64,000 nt of DNA from an uncultured Holophagaceae bacterium (GTDB lineage: Bacteria > Acidobacteriota > Holophagae > Holophagales > Holophagaceae). Numbering within the stretch: position 1 is the stretch's first letter; each line of letters opens with the position of its first letter. The position numbers and the translations under genes are program-made. Shown one piece after another: positions 50,113 to 60,270 of the stretch. Under the pieces are notes generated by a model, which searched no databases, was not told the DNA's origin, and saw only the letters and a program-made list of their open reading frames with translations. Location: assembly GCA_903884655.1 (NCBI GenBank), contig CAISFO010000045.1:62001-126000 (forward strand), read 5' to 3'.

Positions 50113-52175
50113 GCCGAATCATGGTGGCGACCCTCATGGTGTGCTTCTCCGCTGGACTGGCCTTCGGCGAGGAGCCTCCCAATCCTGCCAATGTGACCGA
50201 TGAGCTGAGGGATATCCTCAATTCCGACCAGATTTCCGCCGCCAGCAAGAAGGCGCAGGACACGGCCAGCGCGCCCGCGGATGTGGTGGTCCTGCGCTCG
50301 GCAGAGCTGCGGGCCCTCGGCTATCGGACCCTGGGCGACGCGCTGGGTGGCGTGGTGGGGTTCAGGACCAACGAAGACCACGCCTACCAGGGCATGGCCG
50401 TTCGCGGACTCTATGTCCTGGGGGACCAGAACACCCGCGTCCTGGTGCTCCTGGATGGTCACTCCATCAACAGCCCGGCGGAAGTGGGCTCCAGCAAAGT
50501 GGGCCAGGATTTCGGCCTGCCCATGGAACTGGTGGACCACATCGAAATCGTGCGGGGCCCAGCCTCCAGCCTCTATGGCAACAACGCCTTCATGGCCCTC
50601 GTGAACGTCGTCAGCGTGGATGCCGCCAACAGCCGCCACAGCAAGATCGAAGGTGCCCTGGGCCTGGGCAGCGATGGCGCCGCGGAAGGCTGGGTGGACG
50701 CCGGCGGAACCCTGGGCGGGGTGAAAGTCAGCCTCATGGCTTCCGGCTTCGGACGCAGAGGCACCACCCAGGCCTATCCCCAGCTCGGTACCATCGATCC
50801 CGCCTTGGCTGGGCCGCTGCCTGCCAACAGCGATCACGAAGACCGCCAGAGCGCCTACCTCCGGCTGGCCGGGACGGAGTGGACCTTCGCGGGGTTCTAC
50901 CTCAATCGGCTTCAGCGTCTGGCTTCGGGTCCCTTCGGCTATAAACCTGGTGACCTCGGGAACACCTACACCAACAAGAGACTGTCCGGGGACTTCCGCT
51001 GGCAGCCTTCCACCGGCCAGGTCCAGTGGCTGGTGCGCCTGTTCGCGGATCGCAACGAGTTCCAGGATGCGTTCACGGCCCCGGATGGCTCCGTGGGCGG
51101 CTGGGACAAGGACCCGGACTGGAGTCTCGGCGCGGAATTCCAGGCCCGCATGCCCCTCGGCGAGAAGCTGACCCTGACCGTGGGAACGGAACAGCGGTTC
51201 CACCATTTCTCGGACACCACCCTCTCCGGGACGACCCAGATCGCCTCGGAGGTGAGATACCGCATCGGCAACACCTACCTGGAAGGCAGCTTCCAGGCCA
51301 GTGACCACTGGACCTTCGTGGCGGGGCTTCAGGAGGCCGAGTACAACCCGTCCGCCGCACGCCTGGTCGTGGACGGCCTGCCGGTGACGAGCATCACGGT
51401 CGCCGGAACGGGCGAGGTCATCCCCTTCAGCAAGGCGGCCATCCACCGGGAGACCCCCCGGTTCACGATCCTGCACACTCCGAATCAGGATGACGTCGTG
51501 AAGCTGATCTATGGCCAGGGCTTCCGGTTCCCGACCCTGTTCGAGGCCTACTACTCGGATGCAAACTCCTTCTATCCGAATGCCCAGCTCAGGCCAGAGG
51601 TCCTCACCAGCGAGCAGCTATCCTGGTCGAGGAAGTGGAGCCGGATCTTCCGTACCCAGCTTTCCGCCAGCCTGTTCCAGTGGGACCACCTGATCCAGGC
51701 GGGGGCGCTCGGAGACGGCCAGCAGTTCCAGAATGCCACCACCCGGATCCAGGGCCGATCGATCGAAGCGGAAGGCCAGCTGAACTTCGAATCGACGAAC
51801 CTGAACGGCGGGTTCGGGTGGTACCGCTGGGAACAGAGCTCCCAGTCCGTCAACAATACGTCCACCTGGAACGCCGTCTTCAAGGCCATCCACCACCTGG
51901 AGGCCTGGAGCGTGGCGGGCGAGCTGCGCTACGTGGGGGGGCGACAGGCCGCTCCGGATCCTGCGGTCACCGGCGACCCGGGCACCCAGGTGCCCGCCAA
52001 CCTCACCCTCCGGGCCTCGGTTCGCTACGACGGCTGGAAATGGTGGGCCCAGGCCACGGTGGAAGACGCGACCAACAGCCGGAGACACGACCTGGTGGCC
52101 AAGGATTACGCCCCCATCACCTGGATGAGGTCCGATGGCCGTGCCGTCTTCACGCAGGTCGGATTCCGGTTCTGA
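50109..52175 (+). CDS. TonB-dependent outer-membrane receptor
   Basis: 688 aa. Signal peptide (1-20), a plug domain (about 45-185: VVVLRSAELRALGYRTLGDAL, MAVRGLYVLGDQNTRVLVLLDGH, VDHIEIVRGPASSLYGNNAFMALVNVVS) with the family IEIVRGP-xSxLYGNxA signature, then a 22-strand barrel with FGYK, ADRNEFQD and the TonB-receptor C-terminal pattern ending TQVGFRF. No obvious TonB box motif (ETVIVT-like) at the N-terminus. Substrate unknown. Translationally coupled to the preceding gene. Confidence 0.9.
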   Translation: MSRIMVATLMVCFSAGLAFGEEPPNPANVTDELRDILNSDQISAASKKAQDTASAPADVVVLRSAELRALGYRTLGDALGGVVGFRTNEDHAYQGMAVRGLYVLGDQNTRVLVLLDGHSINSPAEVGSSKVGQDFGLPMELVDHIEIVRGPASSLYGNNAFMALVNVVSVDAANSRHSKIEGALGLGSDGAAEGWVDAGGTLGGVKVSLMASGFGRRGTTQAYPQLGTIDPALAGPLPANSDHEDRQSAYLRLAGTEWTFAGFYLNRLQRLASGPFGYKPGDLGNTYTNKRLSGDFRWQPSTGQVQWLVRLFADRNEFQDAFTAPDGSVGGWDKDPDWSLGAEFQARMPLGEKLTLTVGTEQRFHHFSDTTLSGTTQIASEVRYRIGNTYLEGSFQASDHWTFVAGLQEAEYNPSAARLVVDGLPVTSITVAGTGEVIPFSKAAIHRETPRFTILHTPNQDDVVKLIYGQGFRFPTLFEAYYSDANSFYPNAQLRPEVLTSEQLSWSRKWSRIFRTQLSASLFQWDHLIQAGALGDGQQFQNATTRIQGRSIEAEGQLNFESTNLNGGFGWYRWEQSSQSVNNTSTWNAVFKAIHHLEAWSVAGELRYVGGRQAAPDPAVTGDPGTQVPANLTLRASVRYDGWKWWAQATVEDATNSRRHDLVAKDYAPITWMRSDGRAVFTQVGFRF

Positions 52176-52184
52176 GGATCCGAC

Positions 52185-53555
52185 TCAGGGCTGTCCCGCC
52201 AGCAGCAGAGACCCTTCGGCATCCAGGCCCGCAAAGCGGTAGCCCTCGGCCCGGAGTTTGGGGATGAGGATCGGCAGCACTTTGCCCGCGCGGTCGTGGA
52301 TGTCATGGAAGAGGATGATGCCGCGCTTCTCATGGGCGATGACCTTCAGCACCCGGTCCGCCACGGAGCTGGGCACGGGGTCGGCCCAGTCCAGGCTGTC
52401 GATGTTCCAGAGGACGGACCTCAGGTGGTAGGGCTCCAGGGCCTGGAGCTGCACCTTGGTGCGGGCGCCGTAGGGGAAGCGGAAGAGCTGGCTGTGGGCG
52501 CCGGGAATGGCCCGCAGCAGCTGGTCCGTCTCGCGGATTTCCAGGTCCAGGGGCGCGCCGGTCTCCTTGCTGAGCTGGGCGTGGGTGTAGCTGTGGTTGC
52601 CCACCAGGAAGCCACTCTTCACCAGGTCTTCTGTGAGATCAGCCAGGTGGCTCAGCTTGATCTTCCCTGAGGCGTCCTGGGCGCCCAGGTTCCTGCCCAC
52701 CTCGAAGAACACGGCAGGCACCTGCTCCTTCTGGAGGATGGCCTTGATCTCCTCGGTGTAGACGCGGTGGGGGCCGTCATCGAAGGTGAGGATGAGCACC
52801 TTCTCGGGTAGTTCCGTACCGTTGATCTCGCGGCTGCCTTTCAGCTCTTCGGCTGGTCTGGGAATGGCGGCCCCCATGATCAGCGGCCCGAGGGGAATGC
52901 GCTTCTGGAGTTCCGTCACATAGGCCTGCCAGCGATCCCGCTGACCTCCCCTGGCCGAGGCGCCGGGACCTCCGAAGACGCGCTGGTACTCGGCGTCCAC
53001 CAGGGCCTCCACCCGGTCGGACTCCCGGAGGTTCTGGGCCAGCCGCCGGTTCAGCTGAGCGCCAGCGGGAGTTGGATCGGCCTGCAGGGGCTTCTGAAGC
53101 ACCCGCAGGGAGTCCCGGAAGGCGAGCCGGTCCAGTTCGAGGAGGTCCGGGTCCGCCTCCATCCAGTCCAGCAGGGCGCCGATCACCGGGTCCCGCTGGG
53201 GGGCGGGCTCCTTGGCGAGTCGGGTGAGGGCTCCGTTCAGCTGGTGCACCAGGTCCCGGCGCTCATGGTGCAGGCGATGGCCCACGGCCAGGGCCCGCTC
53301 AAGCCCCGAACCCACGAGATTCGACTCGTTGGCGAACAGTACGATGAGCTGCCGGTGCACCTGGAGGTCCGCCCGCAGGGCTTCCAGAAGGGGGGCGGCA
53401 CCCGGCGGTTCGGGGTGGGTGACGGCCTGGGCAAGGGTGGCTGCCACTTCCAGAGGAGGCCGGGTGGGCAGGGGCCGCGGTTGACTTTGGAGGACCCACA
53501 CGCCACCTGCGGCGAGCGTGATCAGGAGGAGGGGCCAGAGTCGTCGCATGGTCAT
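52185..53555 (-). CDS. Polysaccharide deacetylase (NodB/CE4 family)
   Basis: 456 aa, exported (N-terminal helix LLLITLAAGGVWVL). The first 230 residues are an unusual helical region with no known domain. The NodB domain follows (about 245-440): TFDDGPH (catalytic Asp motif), NHSYTHAQLSKE (metal His pair), FRFPYGARTKVQ (Arg/Pro/Gly motif), DSLDWADP and IILFHDIHDRAGKVL (catalytic His). All key residues are present. Start codon overlaps the valS stop (TGATG), so it is expressed with valS. Substrate could be cell-wall or exopolysaccharide amino sugars; unclear. Confidence 0.88.
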   Translation of the reverse strand: MTMRRLWPLLLITLAAGGVWVLQSQPRPLPTRPPLEVAATLAQAVTHPEPPGAAPLLEALRADLQVHRQLIVLFANESNLVGSGLERALAVGHRLHHERRDLVHQLNGALTRLAKEPAPQRDPVIGALLDWMEADPDLLELDRLAFRDSLRVLQKPLQADPTPAGAQLNRRLAQNLRESDRVEALVDAEYQRVFGGPGASARGGQRDRWQAYVTELQKRIPLGPLIMGAAIPRPAEELKGSREINGTELPEKVLILTFDDGPHRVYTEEIKAILQKEQVPAVFFEVGRNLGAQDASGKIKLSHLADLTEDLVKSGFLVGNHSYTHAQLSKETGAPLDLEIRETDQLLRAIPGAHSQLFRFPYGARTKVQLQALEPYHLRSVLWNIDSLDWADPVPSSVADRVLKVIAHEKRGIILFHDIHDRAGKVLPILIPKLRAEGYRFAGLDAEGSLLLAGQP

Positions 53556-56167
53556 CAGCCCAGCAGGGCCTTGACCTGGACCAGCCGCTGCTCCCGCTCC
53601 TGGGCCTGGCCGCGCAGCTTGGCCACGGCGGCTTCGGGGGCCTTGGTGACGAAGCTGTCGTCGGCGAGACGGGCGCGGAGGGGCTCCAGCTCCTTTTCCA
53701 GTTTGGCCAGCTCCTTCTCCAGCTTGGCCTTCTCGGCCACCGGATCCTTGAGGCCCGCCAGCTCCAGGGCCACGGCGCCACCCGCCAGCACGGCCACGGC
53801 GCGGGTGGGTGCCGCCAGCTCAGCCTTCGTGAAGGTGACGGATTCCAGCCGGGCGATGGACTTCAGGGCCTCGGTGAAGGGCTCCAGCTCCAGGAGGGAA
53901 CAGAAGGCCGGCACCCGCTTGGCCGGGTCCACGCCCTGGTCGGCCTTCAGCCGCAGAAGGGCGGAGAGCACGTCCTGGAGGCGGGGGATGAGGGTGGGGT
54001 CGCCGCCCCGGACCTGGAGGAGCTTCTCATCCATGGGCCAGGAGCGCTGGGCCAGCAGGACGGGCTCTCCGGCCGGCAGGCGGCCGTCCATCATCGCCTC
54101 GTGGATTTCTTCCGTGAGGTAGGGCACGAAGGGATGCAGGGCGCGCAGCAGGATGTCCAGGAAGTGGAGGATGGCGGCCTTCTGGCCCCGGGTTCCGCTC
54201 AGCAGGTGGACCTTGGCCAGTTCGATGTAGGTGGCGCAGAAGTCGTCCCAGACCAGGTGGTAGAGCAGGTCGGAGGCCTCGTGGAACCGGAATTCCTCCA
54301 GGGCCCTGGTCACGGCGGTCAGGGTGTCACGCATCTCCTTGATCAGCCAGAACTCCGCCTCGCCGAACTCCGGTTCGGTCCCCAGGGTGATGGAGTCATC
54401 GAGGTTCATCTGGACGAACCGTGAGGCGTTCCAGAGCTTGTTGCAGAAGTTGCGGCTGGCTTCCAGGCGCGCGGTGCTCATGGCGATGTCGGTGCCCGGG
54501 GCCGCCATGATGGCCAGGGAGAAGCGCAGGGCGTCCGTGCCGTACTCCTCCATCACTTCGAGGGGATCGATGACATTGCCCTTGGTCTTGCTCATCTTCT
54601 GGCCGCTGGCATCGCGCACCAGGCTGTTGAAGTAGACCTTGCGGAAGGGCACGTCGCCCATCCAGGTGAGGCCCGCCATGGCCATGCGCGCCACCCAGAA
54701 GAACAGGATGTCGTAGCCCGTGATGAGTACGCTGGTGGGGTAGTAGCGCTTCAGGTCCTCGGTCTGCTCGGGCCAGCCGAAGACGCTGAAGGGCCAGAGG
54801 GCGGAGCTGAACCAGGTGTCCAGGGTGTCCGGGTCCTGGACTAGTTCCTTCGCGCCGCAGGCGCCGCAGGCGGCGGGCGCCTCCAGCTCCACATGCAGTT
54901 CTCCACACTTGGCGCAGGTCCAGGCCGGAATGCGGTGGCCCCAGACCAGCTGGCGGCTGATGCACCAGTCCTGGATGTTGGTGAGCCAGTGGTGCCAGAC
55001 CGCGCCATGGTGCTCGGGCGTGAACTGGATGGCGCCGGACTTCACGGCATCCAGCGCCTTGGCGGCAGCCTCGCTGACGTCCATGAACCACTGCTCGCTG
55101 ACCAGGGGTTCCAGCACGGCGCCGCTGCGGTCGCTCAGGCTGATCTTGTTGACGTAGTCCTCGACCTTCACCAGGAAGCCCTGCTCCTCAAGATCGGCCA
55201 CCACGCGCTTGCGGGCCTCGAAGCGGTCCAGGCCCGCGTAGGCGCCCGCCTCGGCGGTCATCTTCGCGTCGAAGCCGATGATGGTGATGGAGGCGAGCCC
55301 CAGGCGCTGGCCCGCGGCGAAGTCGTTGGGGTCGTGGGCCGGAGTCACCTTCACACAGCCGGTGCCGAAGGCGGGATCCACGAAGGTGTCCGCCACTACG
55401 GGGATCTGGCGCCCCGTGAGGGGATGGTCCATGAGCTTGCCGATCATGCCCTGGTAGCGCTCGTCGTCGGGATGCACGGCCACGGCGGTGTCACCCAGCA
55501 TGGTCTCGGGCCGGGTGGTGGCCACGACCACATCGCCGCTGCCGTCCGCCAGTGGGTAGCGCAGGTGCCAGAGCTTGCCCTTGCGCTCCTCGTATTTCAC
55601 TTCCAGATCACTCAGCGCGGTCTGCAGGGCGGGATCCCACTGGATCATGCGGGGGCCGCGGTAGATCCGCCCCGCCTTGTAGCTTTCCACGAAGACGTGG
55701 CGCACCGCCTTGTTCAGGGCCGGGTCCAGGGTGAAGCGGTTGCGGGTCCAGTCCACGGAACAGCCCAGACGCTTGAGCTGGTGTTCGATGGCTCCCTGGT
55801 TCTTCTCCTTCCAGTCCCAGATGCGCGCCTCGAAGGCGTCCCGGCCGAGCTGGTGACGGTCTGTGCCCTCGGCCTTGAGTTGGCGCTCCACCATCATTTG
55901 GGTGGCGATGCCCGCGTGGTCCGTGCCCGGCACCCACAGGGCGTCGAAGCCCTGGGCCCGCTTGAAGCGGGTGAGGATGTCATGCAGGGTGTTCACCAGG
56001 GCGTGGCCCATGTGCAGGTTGCCGGTGATGTTGGGCGGCGGGATCACGATGGACCATGGTTCCTTGCCACTGGAGGGCGCCGCCTCGAAGGCTCGGGATT
56101 CCTCCCAGACCGAGTACCAGCGCGTCTGCGCGGTCCTGAAATCGAAAGCCTTGTCCATTTCGCGCAT
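53555..56167 (-). CDS. valS: Valyl-tRNA synthetase
   Basis: 870 aa, class I synthetase charging tRNA-Val. HIGH-type motif HMGHA (52-56) and KMSKT (524-528), CP1 editing insert with VATTRPETMLGD, a zinc-type cysteine set CAKCGE...CGACGA (in the loop TCAKCGELHVELEAPAACGACG), and the C-terminal coiled-coil arm (EKAKLEKELAKLEKELEPLRARL). All blocks intact. Coupled to the downstream polysaccharide deacetylase by overlapping TGATG. Downstream of the tRNA-Val gene by only the general region, not adjacent. Confidence 0.97.
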   Translation of the reverse strand: MREMDKAFDFRTAQTRWYSVWEESRAFEAAPSSGKEPWSIVIPPPNITGNLHMGHALVNTLHDILTRFKRAQGFDALWVPGTDHAGIATQMMVERQLKAEGTDRHQLGRDAFEARIWDWKEKNQGAIEHQLKRLGCSVDWTRNRFTLDPALNKAVRHVFVESYKAGRIYRGPRMIQWDPALQTALSDLEVKYEERKGKLWHLRYPLADGSGDVVVATTRPETMLGDTAVAVHPDDERYQGMIGKLMDHPLTGRQIPVVADTFVDPAFGTGCVKVTPAHDPNDFAAGQRLGLASITIIGFDAKMTAEAGAYAGLDRFEARKRVVADLEEQGFLVKVEDYVNKISLSDRSGAVLEPLVSEQWFMDVSEAAAKALDAVKSGAIQFTPEHHGAVWHHWLTNIQDWCISRQLVWGHRIPAWTCAKCGELHVELEAPAACGACGAKELVQDPDTLDTWFSSALWPFSVFGWPEQTEDLKRYYPTSVLITGYDILFFWVARMAMAGLTWMGDVPFRKVYFNSLVRDASGQKMSKTKGNVIDPLEVMEEYGTDALRFSLAIMAAPGTDIAMSTARLEASRNFCNKLWNASRFVQMNLDDSITLGTEPEFGEAEFWLIKEMRDTLTAVTRALEEFRFHEASDLLYHLVWDDFCATYIELAKVHLLSGTRGQKAAILHFLDILLRALHPFVPYLTEEIHEAMMDGRLPAGEPVLLAQRSWPMDEKLLQVRGGDPTLIPRLQDVLSALLRLKADQGVDPAKRVPAFCSLLELEPFTEALKSIARLESVTFTKAELAAPTRAVAVLAGGAVALELAGLKDPVAEKAKLEKELAKLEKELEPLRARLADDSFVTKAPEAAVAKLRGQAQEREQRLVQVKALLG

Positions 56168-56336
56168 GGGAGTCCTTGGGCGGCGCCGGGTCGGTTGTTC
56201 CTTCCCTGCCAGGAATCGGCTGCGCCGATTCTGAATGAGAACACGGCAGGGGAAAGGAACCGGCGGAGCAACGTGGCGCCGGAAAGGACAGTTTACCTAT
56301 GGAAGGGGTGGGCTTCCAGCGGGGGTCTCGGGCTGC

Positions 56337-58106
56337 CTAGCCCTCCATGAACCGCTCGGGGTTGTGGCCGGTGACAATGGCCCCCCAGTGCCTGCCCTGG
56401 ACGTGGATGGGCATGGAGAGGTCGTTCAGGATCTCACCGGTGTCGCGCATGTAGGTCTGCAGCAGGAAGGTCTCGGTGTTCTTCGACCGCCGCCTCTCGG
56501 TCTCCACGTTGTTGAAGATCCGCTGGTGGCGGCTCCGGACGAGGTCCACCTTGGGATCGCCGGTCATGGACTCGTTGGCCCCCGTGTGGTGGATGGCCAG
56601 GTAGCCGTTGATGTCCAGGGGCACAGCGTAGTTGGAGCCGAGGTCCTTGCGGGCCTCGTCGATCATCGCCTGGAGCTCCCGCGCAAAGAGGTCCGAATAG
56701 CACGTCAGATACTTCTGGGGATCCGTGTGGGGAATGGGGCGGTACTCCCGGTCAAAGACATTGATGCCCCGGTCCGCGAGTTCCTGGACCTTGGCCTGCA
56801 TGACGTCCCGCCAGTGGGTGGTGCGCTCGATGACGGCTTCCAGGTCCCCGGTGCCGGTCCTGAAGCGGGAGACCTGTTCCAGCAGGGTTTCCGTGGACCG
56901 GTTCATGTCCACCGAGTAGCGGTTGGCCTCCTGGAGCCGGCGGTCCGCCGTGGCGCTCAGTTCCTGGATGTCCTTGGCCTGCCGGTGGATCTCCTGGCTG
57001 GTGCCGGAAATGCTTTCCACCGAGATGGTGGCTTCGTTGAGGTGGGAGGTGTTCTCCTCGAAATCGTGGACCATCTTGGTGAAGTGATCGGAAACCCGGC
57101 CCAGGATGGTGGACGTCCCCTGGAAGTCCTGGGTGATCTCCTGGATCCCCTTGGTGGTCTGCTCCACATCCTTGAGCATCTCGCCCAGGTTCTGGGAGAT
57201 CTCATCCGCGGCCTCGCCGACGTTGTCCGAGAGCTTGCGCACCTCTTCCGCCACCACGGCGAAGCCCTTGCCCACGTCACCGGCATGGGCCGCCTCGATG
57301 GAGGCGTTGAGGGCCAGCAGCTTGGTCTGCCCAGCCACGCCTTCGATGAGCTGGACCACGTCGTTGATGCGCTCGGAGCGCTCGGCCAAACGGCCGACCA
57401 GTTCGGAGAATTCCATCAGGCGCATGTTGGTGGTGGCCATGCCCGTGTCGGCCTCCATGAGCTCATGGCGGGTGATCTTGGCGGCCTCGAGGTTGTCCAG
57501 GGTGGTCTGGTTGATGTGGGCGGTCACCTTGGCGACATTGCCGATGGCATCGGCCACCTCCTGGCTGGTCCGTGTGATCCGGGAGGAGTAGTCCCCCTGC
57601 CGTTGGGCATCCAGGGCGGAATCGGCGGTGAGCTTGGTGGTGCGGGTGGAGCCCACCGCGATGGAGATGCCCATCCGCTTGGAATTGCCCAGGATCTCCC
57701 GGATCTTCGCGGCGAACAGGTTGTAGGCGTCCGCCAGCTTGCGAACCTCGTCGTGGGTCTCCAGGGCGATGTCCTTGGAGAAATCGCCGTCCTGGATGAC
57801 CTGGGTCATCTTCCGAAGGGGAATGGCCACGGCGATGTAGAAGGTGAGGAAGGCCCCGGCCCCCATCACCAGCGCCAGAGCGGGAAAGAACTTGGCCAGG
57901 AAATCCGCCCGGGCCAGGACGGCGAGGGTTTCCGGAGAAGCCGAACCTCCCAGTCCTGTGCGGAGGTAGGCGGACAGCTGGAGGGACTCCCAGCAGAGGA
58001 TCGCCAGCATGGTGAAGGGCGGCAGCAGGCATCCGAGGATCTTCCTGGGGAGGGAGTTGAAGAAACACCTCTCCACGAACAGATACAGGGTGTTGATGAA
58101 GGACAT
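56337..58106 (-). CDS. Methyl-accepting chemotaxis protein with C-terminal sensor-like domain (copy 1)
   Basis: 589 aa. Two membrane helices (about 20-46 and 78-98) with only about 30 residues between, so almost no periplasmic sensor. HAMP (about 98-150), a signalling domain with the hairpin tip ([21 protein letters not shown] and [20 protein letters not shown], about 260-310), then about 170 residues after it. That C-terminal region has [48 protein letters not shown] and GRHWGAIVTGHNPERF, and looks like a Cache/PAS-type input domain. The receptor therefore senses in the cytoplasm. A 58106 start has a near-perfect sigma-28 box right before it, leaving almost no leader. Confidence 0.9.
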   Translation of the reverse strand: MSFINTLYLFVERCFFNSLPRKILGCLLPPFTMLAILCWESLQLSAYLRTGLGGSASPETLAVLARADFLAKFFPALALVMGAGAFLTFYIAVAIPLRKMTQVIQDGDFSKDIALETHDEVRKLADAYNLFAAKIREILGNSKRMGISIAVGSTRTTKLTADSALDAQRQGDYSSRITRTSQEVADAIGNVAKVTAHINQTTLDNLEAAKITRHELMEADTGMATTNMRLMEFSELVGRLAERSERINDVVQLIEGVAGQTKLLALNASIEAAHAGDVGKGFAVVAEEVRKLSDNVGEAADEISQNLGEMLKDVEQTTKGIQEITQDFQGTSTILGRVSDHFTKMVHDFEENTSHLNEATISVESISGTSQEIHRQAKDIQELSATADRRLQEANRYSVDMNRSTETLLEQVSRFRTGTGDLEAVIERTTHWRDVMQAKVQELADRGINVFDREYRPIPHTDPQKYLTCYSDLFARELQAMIDEARKDLGSNYAVPLDINGYLAIHHTGANESMTGDPKVDLVRSRHQRIFNNVETERRRSKNTETFLLQTYMRDTGEILNDLSMPIHVQGRHWGAIVTGHNPERFMEG

Positions 58107-58112
58107 CGAACT

Positions 58113-58139
58113 ACCTCGGCTTGCCGACTGGGTGGTTTA
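58113..58139 (-). promoter_or_regulatory. Sigma-28 (FliA)-type promoter of MCP copy 1
   Basis: Minus strand: TAAA, exactly 15 nt, GCCGAGGT (consensus TAAA-N15-GCCGATAA; -35 4/4, -10 5/8). The -10 ends only 7 nt before the annotated ATG, so transcription would start at or next to it. Confidence 0.4.
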
Positions 58140-58380
58140 CATCTCTGCCTACTGGCTGTTCGGAAGAGACGGGCGGGGGCATGAATTCGGAAGAGCTTGG
58201 TCTGACCACCTCGTCATCGTGACAATTTGGGATGCGCATTAATTCTGTACACCTACAACAAACAAAGAATAATTTTAGCAATCAAGGGACATGCACTTGA
58301 ATGGCGGCTTCGGGGAAGGTTGTTTCATTACCCCGTGATTGGGAATCCCCTGGTGGTGGTTGCCCTAGGACAGCAATTGA

Positions 58381-60150
58381 TCAGAGATCCAGGAAGCGCT
58401 CCGGCTTGAACCCGTTGATGAGGGCCCCCCAGTGCCTGCCTCCGATGTGGATGGGCAGGGAAAGGTCAAACAGGATCTCGCCGGTGTCCCGCATCAGGGT
58501 CTGGAGGAGGATGGTCTGGGTGTTCCTGGCCCTGCGCTTCTCCGACTCGAGGGTAAAGAAGATCCGCTGATGTCGGCTCATGAGGAGGTCCACTTTGGGG
58601 TCTCCGGTCATGGGCCGGGCCACGTCCGTATGGTGGGTGGCCACATAGCCGTTGAGGTCCAGGGCCACGGAATAGTTGGAACTCAGCTCCCGGCGGGCCT
58701 CGTCGAACATGACCTGGAGCTCACGTCCGAACACCTCGGTATAGGAGGTCAGGAACTTCTGGGGGTCGGTGTCGGGCACGGGTCGGTAGGTCTGGTCGAA
58801 GACGTTGACGCCGCGGTTCGAAAGGTCGAGGATCCGATCCTGCATGGCATCCCGCCAGCGGGTGGCGATCCCGATCACCGCTTCCAGTTCCCCGCGGCCG
58901 GTGCGGAAGGCGGAAACCTGCTCCAGCAGGGTCTCCGTGGCCAGGTTCATCTCCTGGGAGAACCGGGTTGCGTCCGCCAGTCGCAGGGCCGAGTCCATGC
59001 TCGTGGTATGGATGTCCTGGGCCTCGCGGTGGATCTCCCCGCTGGTCACCGAGATGCCGTCCACTTCCTCGCTGGCGCTGGCCAGCTGGGCCGTGTTCGC
59101 CTCGAACTCCACGATCATCCGGCTGAAGTGATCGGACACCCGCGTCAGGATGGCGGTAGTCCCCTGGAAGTCCTGGGTGATCTCCCGGATTCCCACCGAG
59201 GTCTGTTCGACATCTTCGAGCATGGCGCCGAGGTTGCGGGAGATGTCCTCGGCGGCCACGCCCACGCTTTCCGACAGCTTCCGGACTTCTTCGGCCACCA
59301 CGGCGAAGCCCTTGCCTACGTCGCCCGCATGGGCCGCCTCGACGGAGGCGTTGAGGGCCAGGAGTTTCGTCTGTCCGGCCACGTCCTCGATGAGCTTGAC
59401 CACATCGCTGATGCGCCCCGACCGGTTCTCGAGGCGGCCCACCAGGTCTGAAAACACGAGCAGCCGCGCATTTGTGGCCGTCATTCCGGTATCCGCCTCG
59501 ATCAGCTCCCGGCGGGTGAGCTTGGCCGTGTCGAGGTTGTCGCGGGTGGTGCGGCTGACGTGGCTGGTGACCTGAGCCACATTGCCGATGGCATCGGCCA
59601 TCTCCTGGCTGGTCCTGGCGACGCGCTCCGAAGAATGCCCCTGGCGCTCGGCGTCAAGATGCGAGTCGGTGGTGAGCTTGGTGGTGCGCGTGGCCCCCAT
59701 GGCGATGGCCAGGCCTTCCTGCTTGGTATTGCCGAGGATCGTCCGGAGGGCTTCGGCAAAGCGGTTGTAGCCGTCGGCCAGGGCCCTGACTTCGTCGTGG
59801 GTGCGCATCCGGATGTTCTGGGTGAAATCACCCTCCTGGACCACCCGGGTGATCCGCTTCAGCGGGGTCGCCATGGACTGGTAGAAGGCCGTGAAGGCGA
59901 AGGCGGAAAGGACCAGCATGAGCCAGGGAAACAGCTTGGCCATGAACTCGATCCTGGCCAGGGTCTTCAGGTTTTCCGGAGTGGCCGAGCTTCCCAGGCT
60001 GGCGCGCAGGTGGGCGGCCATCTCCAGGGAATTCCAACTGATGATCAGGAGCATGAGGAAGGGAGGGACCAGGCAGCCCAGGATCTTGCGGGGGAGGGAG
60101 TTGAAGAGGTGCCTCTCCGCGAACAGGTAGAGGGCCTTGATTGGTCGCAT
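58381..60150 (-). CDS. Methyl-accepting chemotaxis protein with C-terminal sensor-like domain (copy 2)
   Basis: Paralogue of the preceding receptor, 589 aa from ATG 60150 (AGGAAC upstream), the same length as copy 1, which supports this start over the frame's farther beginning at 60225. Same architecture: two close membrane helices, HAMP, signalling hairpin ([20 protein letters not shown]), and a C-terminal domain ([64 protein letters not shown]). Divergence in the sensor-like part suggests different ligands. A good sigma-28 -10 match (GCCGAAAA) is at 60250-60257, upstream, without a clear -35. 270 nt separate it from copy 1. Confidence 0.9.
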   Translation of the reverse strand: MRPIKALYLFAERHLFNSLPRKILGCLVPPFLMLLIISWNSLEMAAHLRASLGSSATPENLKTLARIEFMAKLFPWLMLVLSAFAFTAFYQSMATPLKRITRVVQEGDFTQNIRMRTHDEVRALADGYNRFAEALRTILGNTKQEGLAIAMGATRTTKLTTDSHLDAERQGHSSERVARTSQEMADAIGNVAQVTSHVSRTTRDNLDTAKLTRRELIEADTGMTATNARLLVFSDLVGRLENRSGRISDVVKLIEDVAGQTKLLALNASVEAAHAGDVGKGFAVVAEEVRKLSESVGVAAEDISRNLGAMLEDVEQTSVGIREITQDFQGTTAILTRVSDHFSRMIVEFEANTAQLASASEEVDGISVTSGEIHREAQDIHTTSMDSALRLADATRFSQEMNLATETLLEQVSAFRTGRGELEAVIGIATRWRDAMQDRILDLSNRGVNVFDQTYRPVPDTDPQKFLTSYTEVFGRELQVMFDEARRELSSNYSVALDLNGYVATHHTDVARPMTGDPKVDLLMSRHQRIFFTLESEKRRARNTQTILLQTLMRDTGEILFDLSLPIHIGGRHWGALINGFKPERFLDL

Positions 60151-60270
60151 CACTTTGTTCCTGAGCCAGTTGCCATTCGGTGCACCCCTGCCTGCCGATC
60201 TGCCGATGGAGATCTCCCTCCCCATCGGTCAAGTGACATGGCGGCTCAATTTTCGGCAGACTGACAGGTC

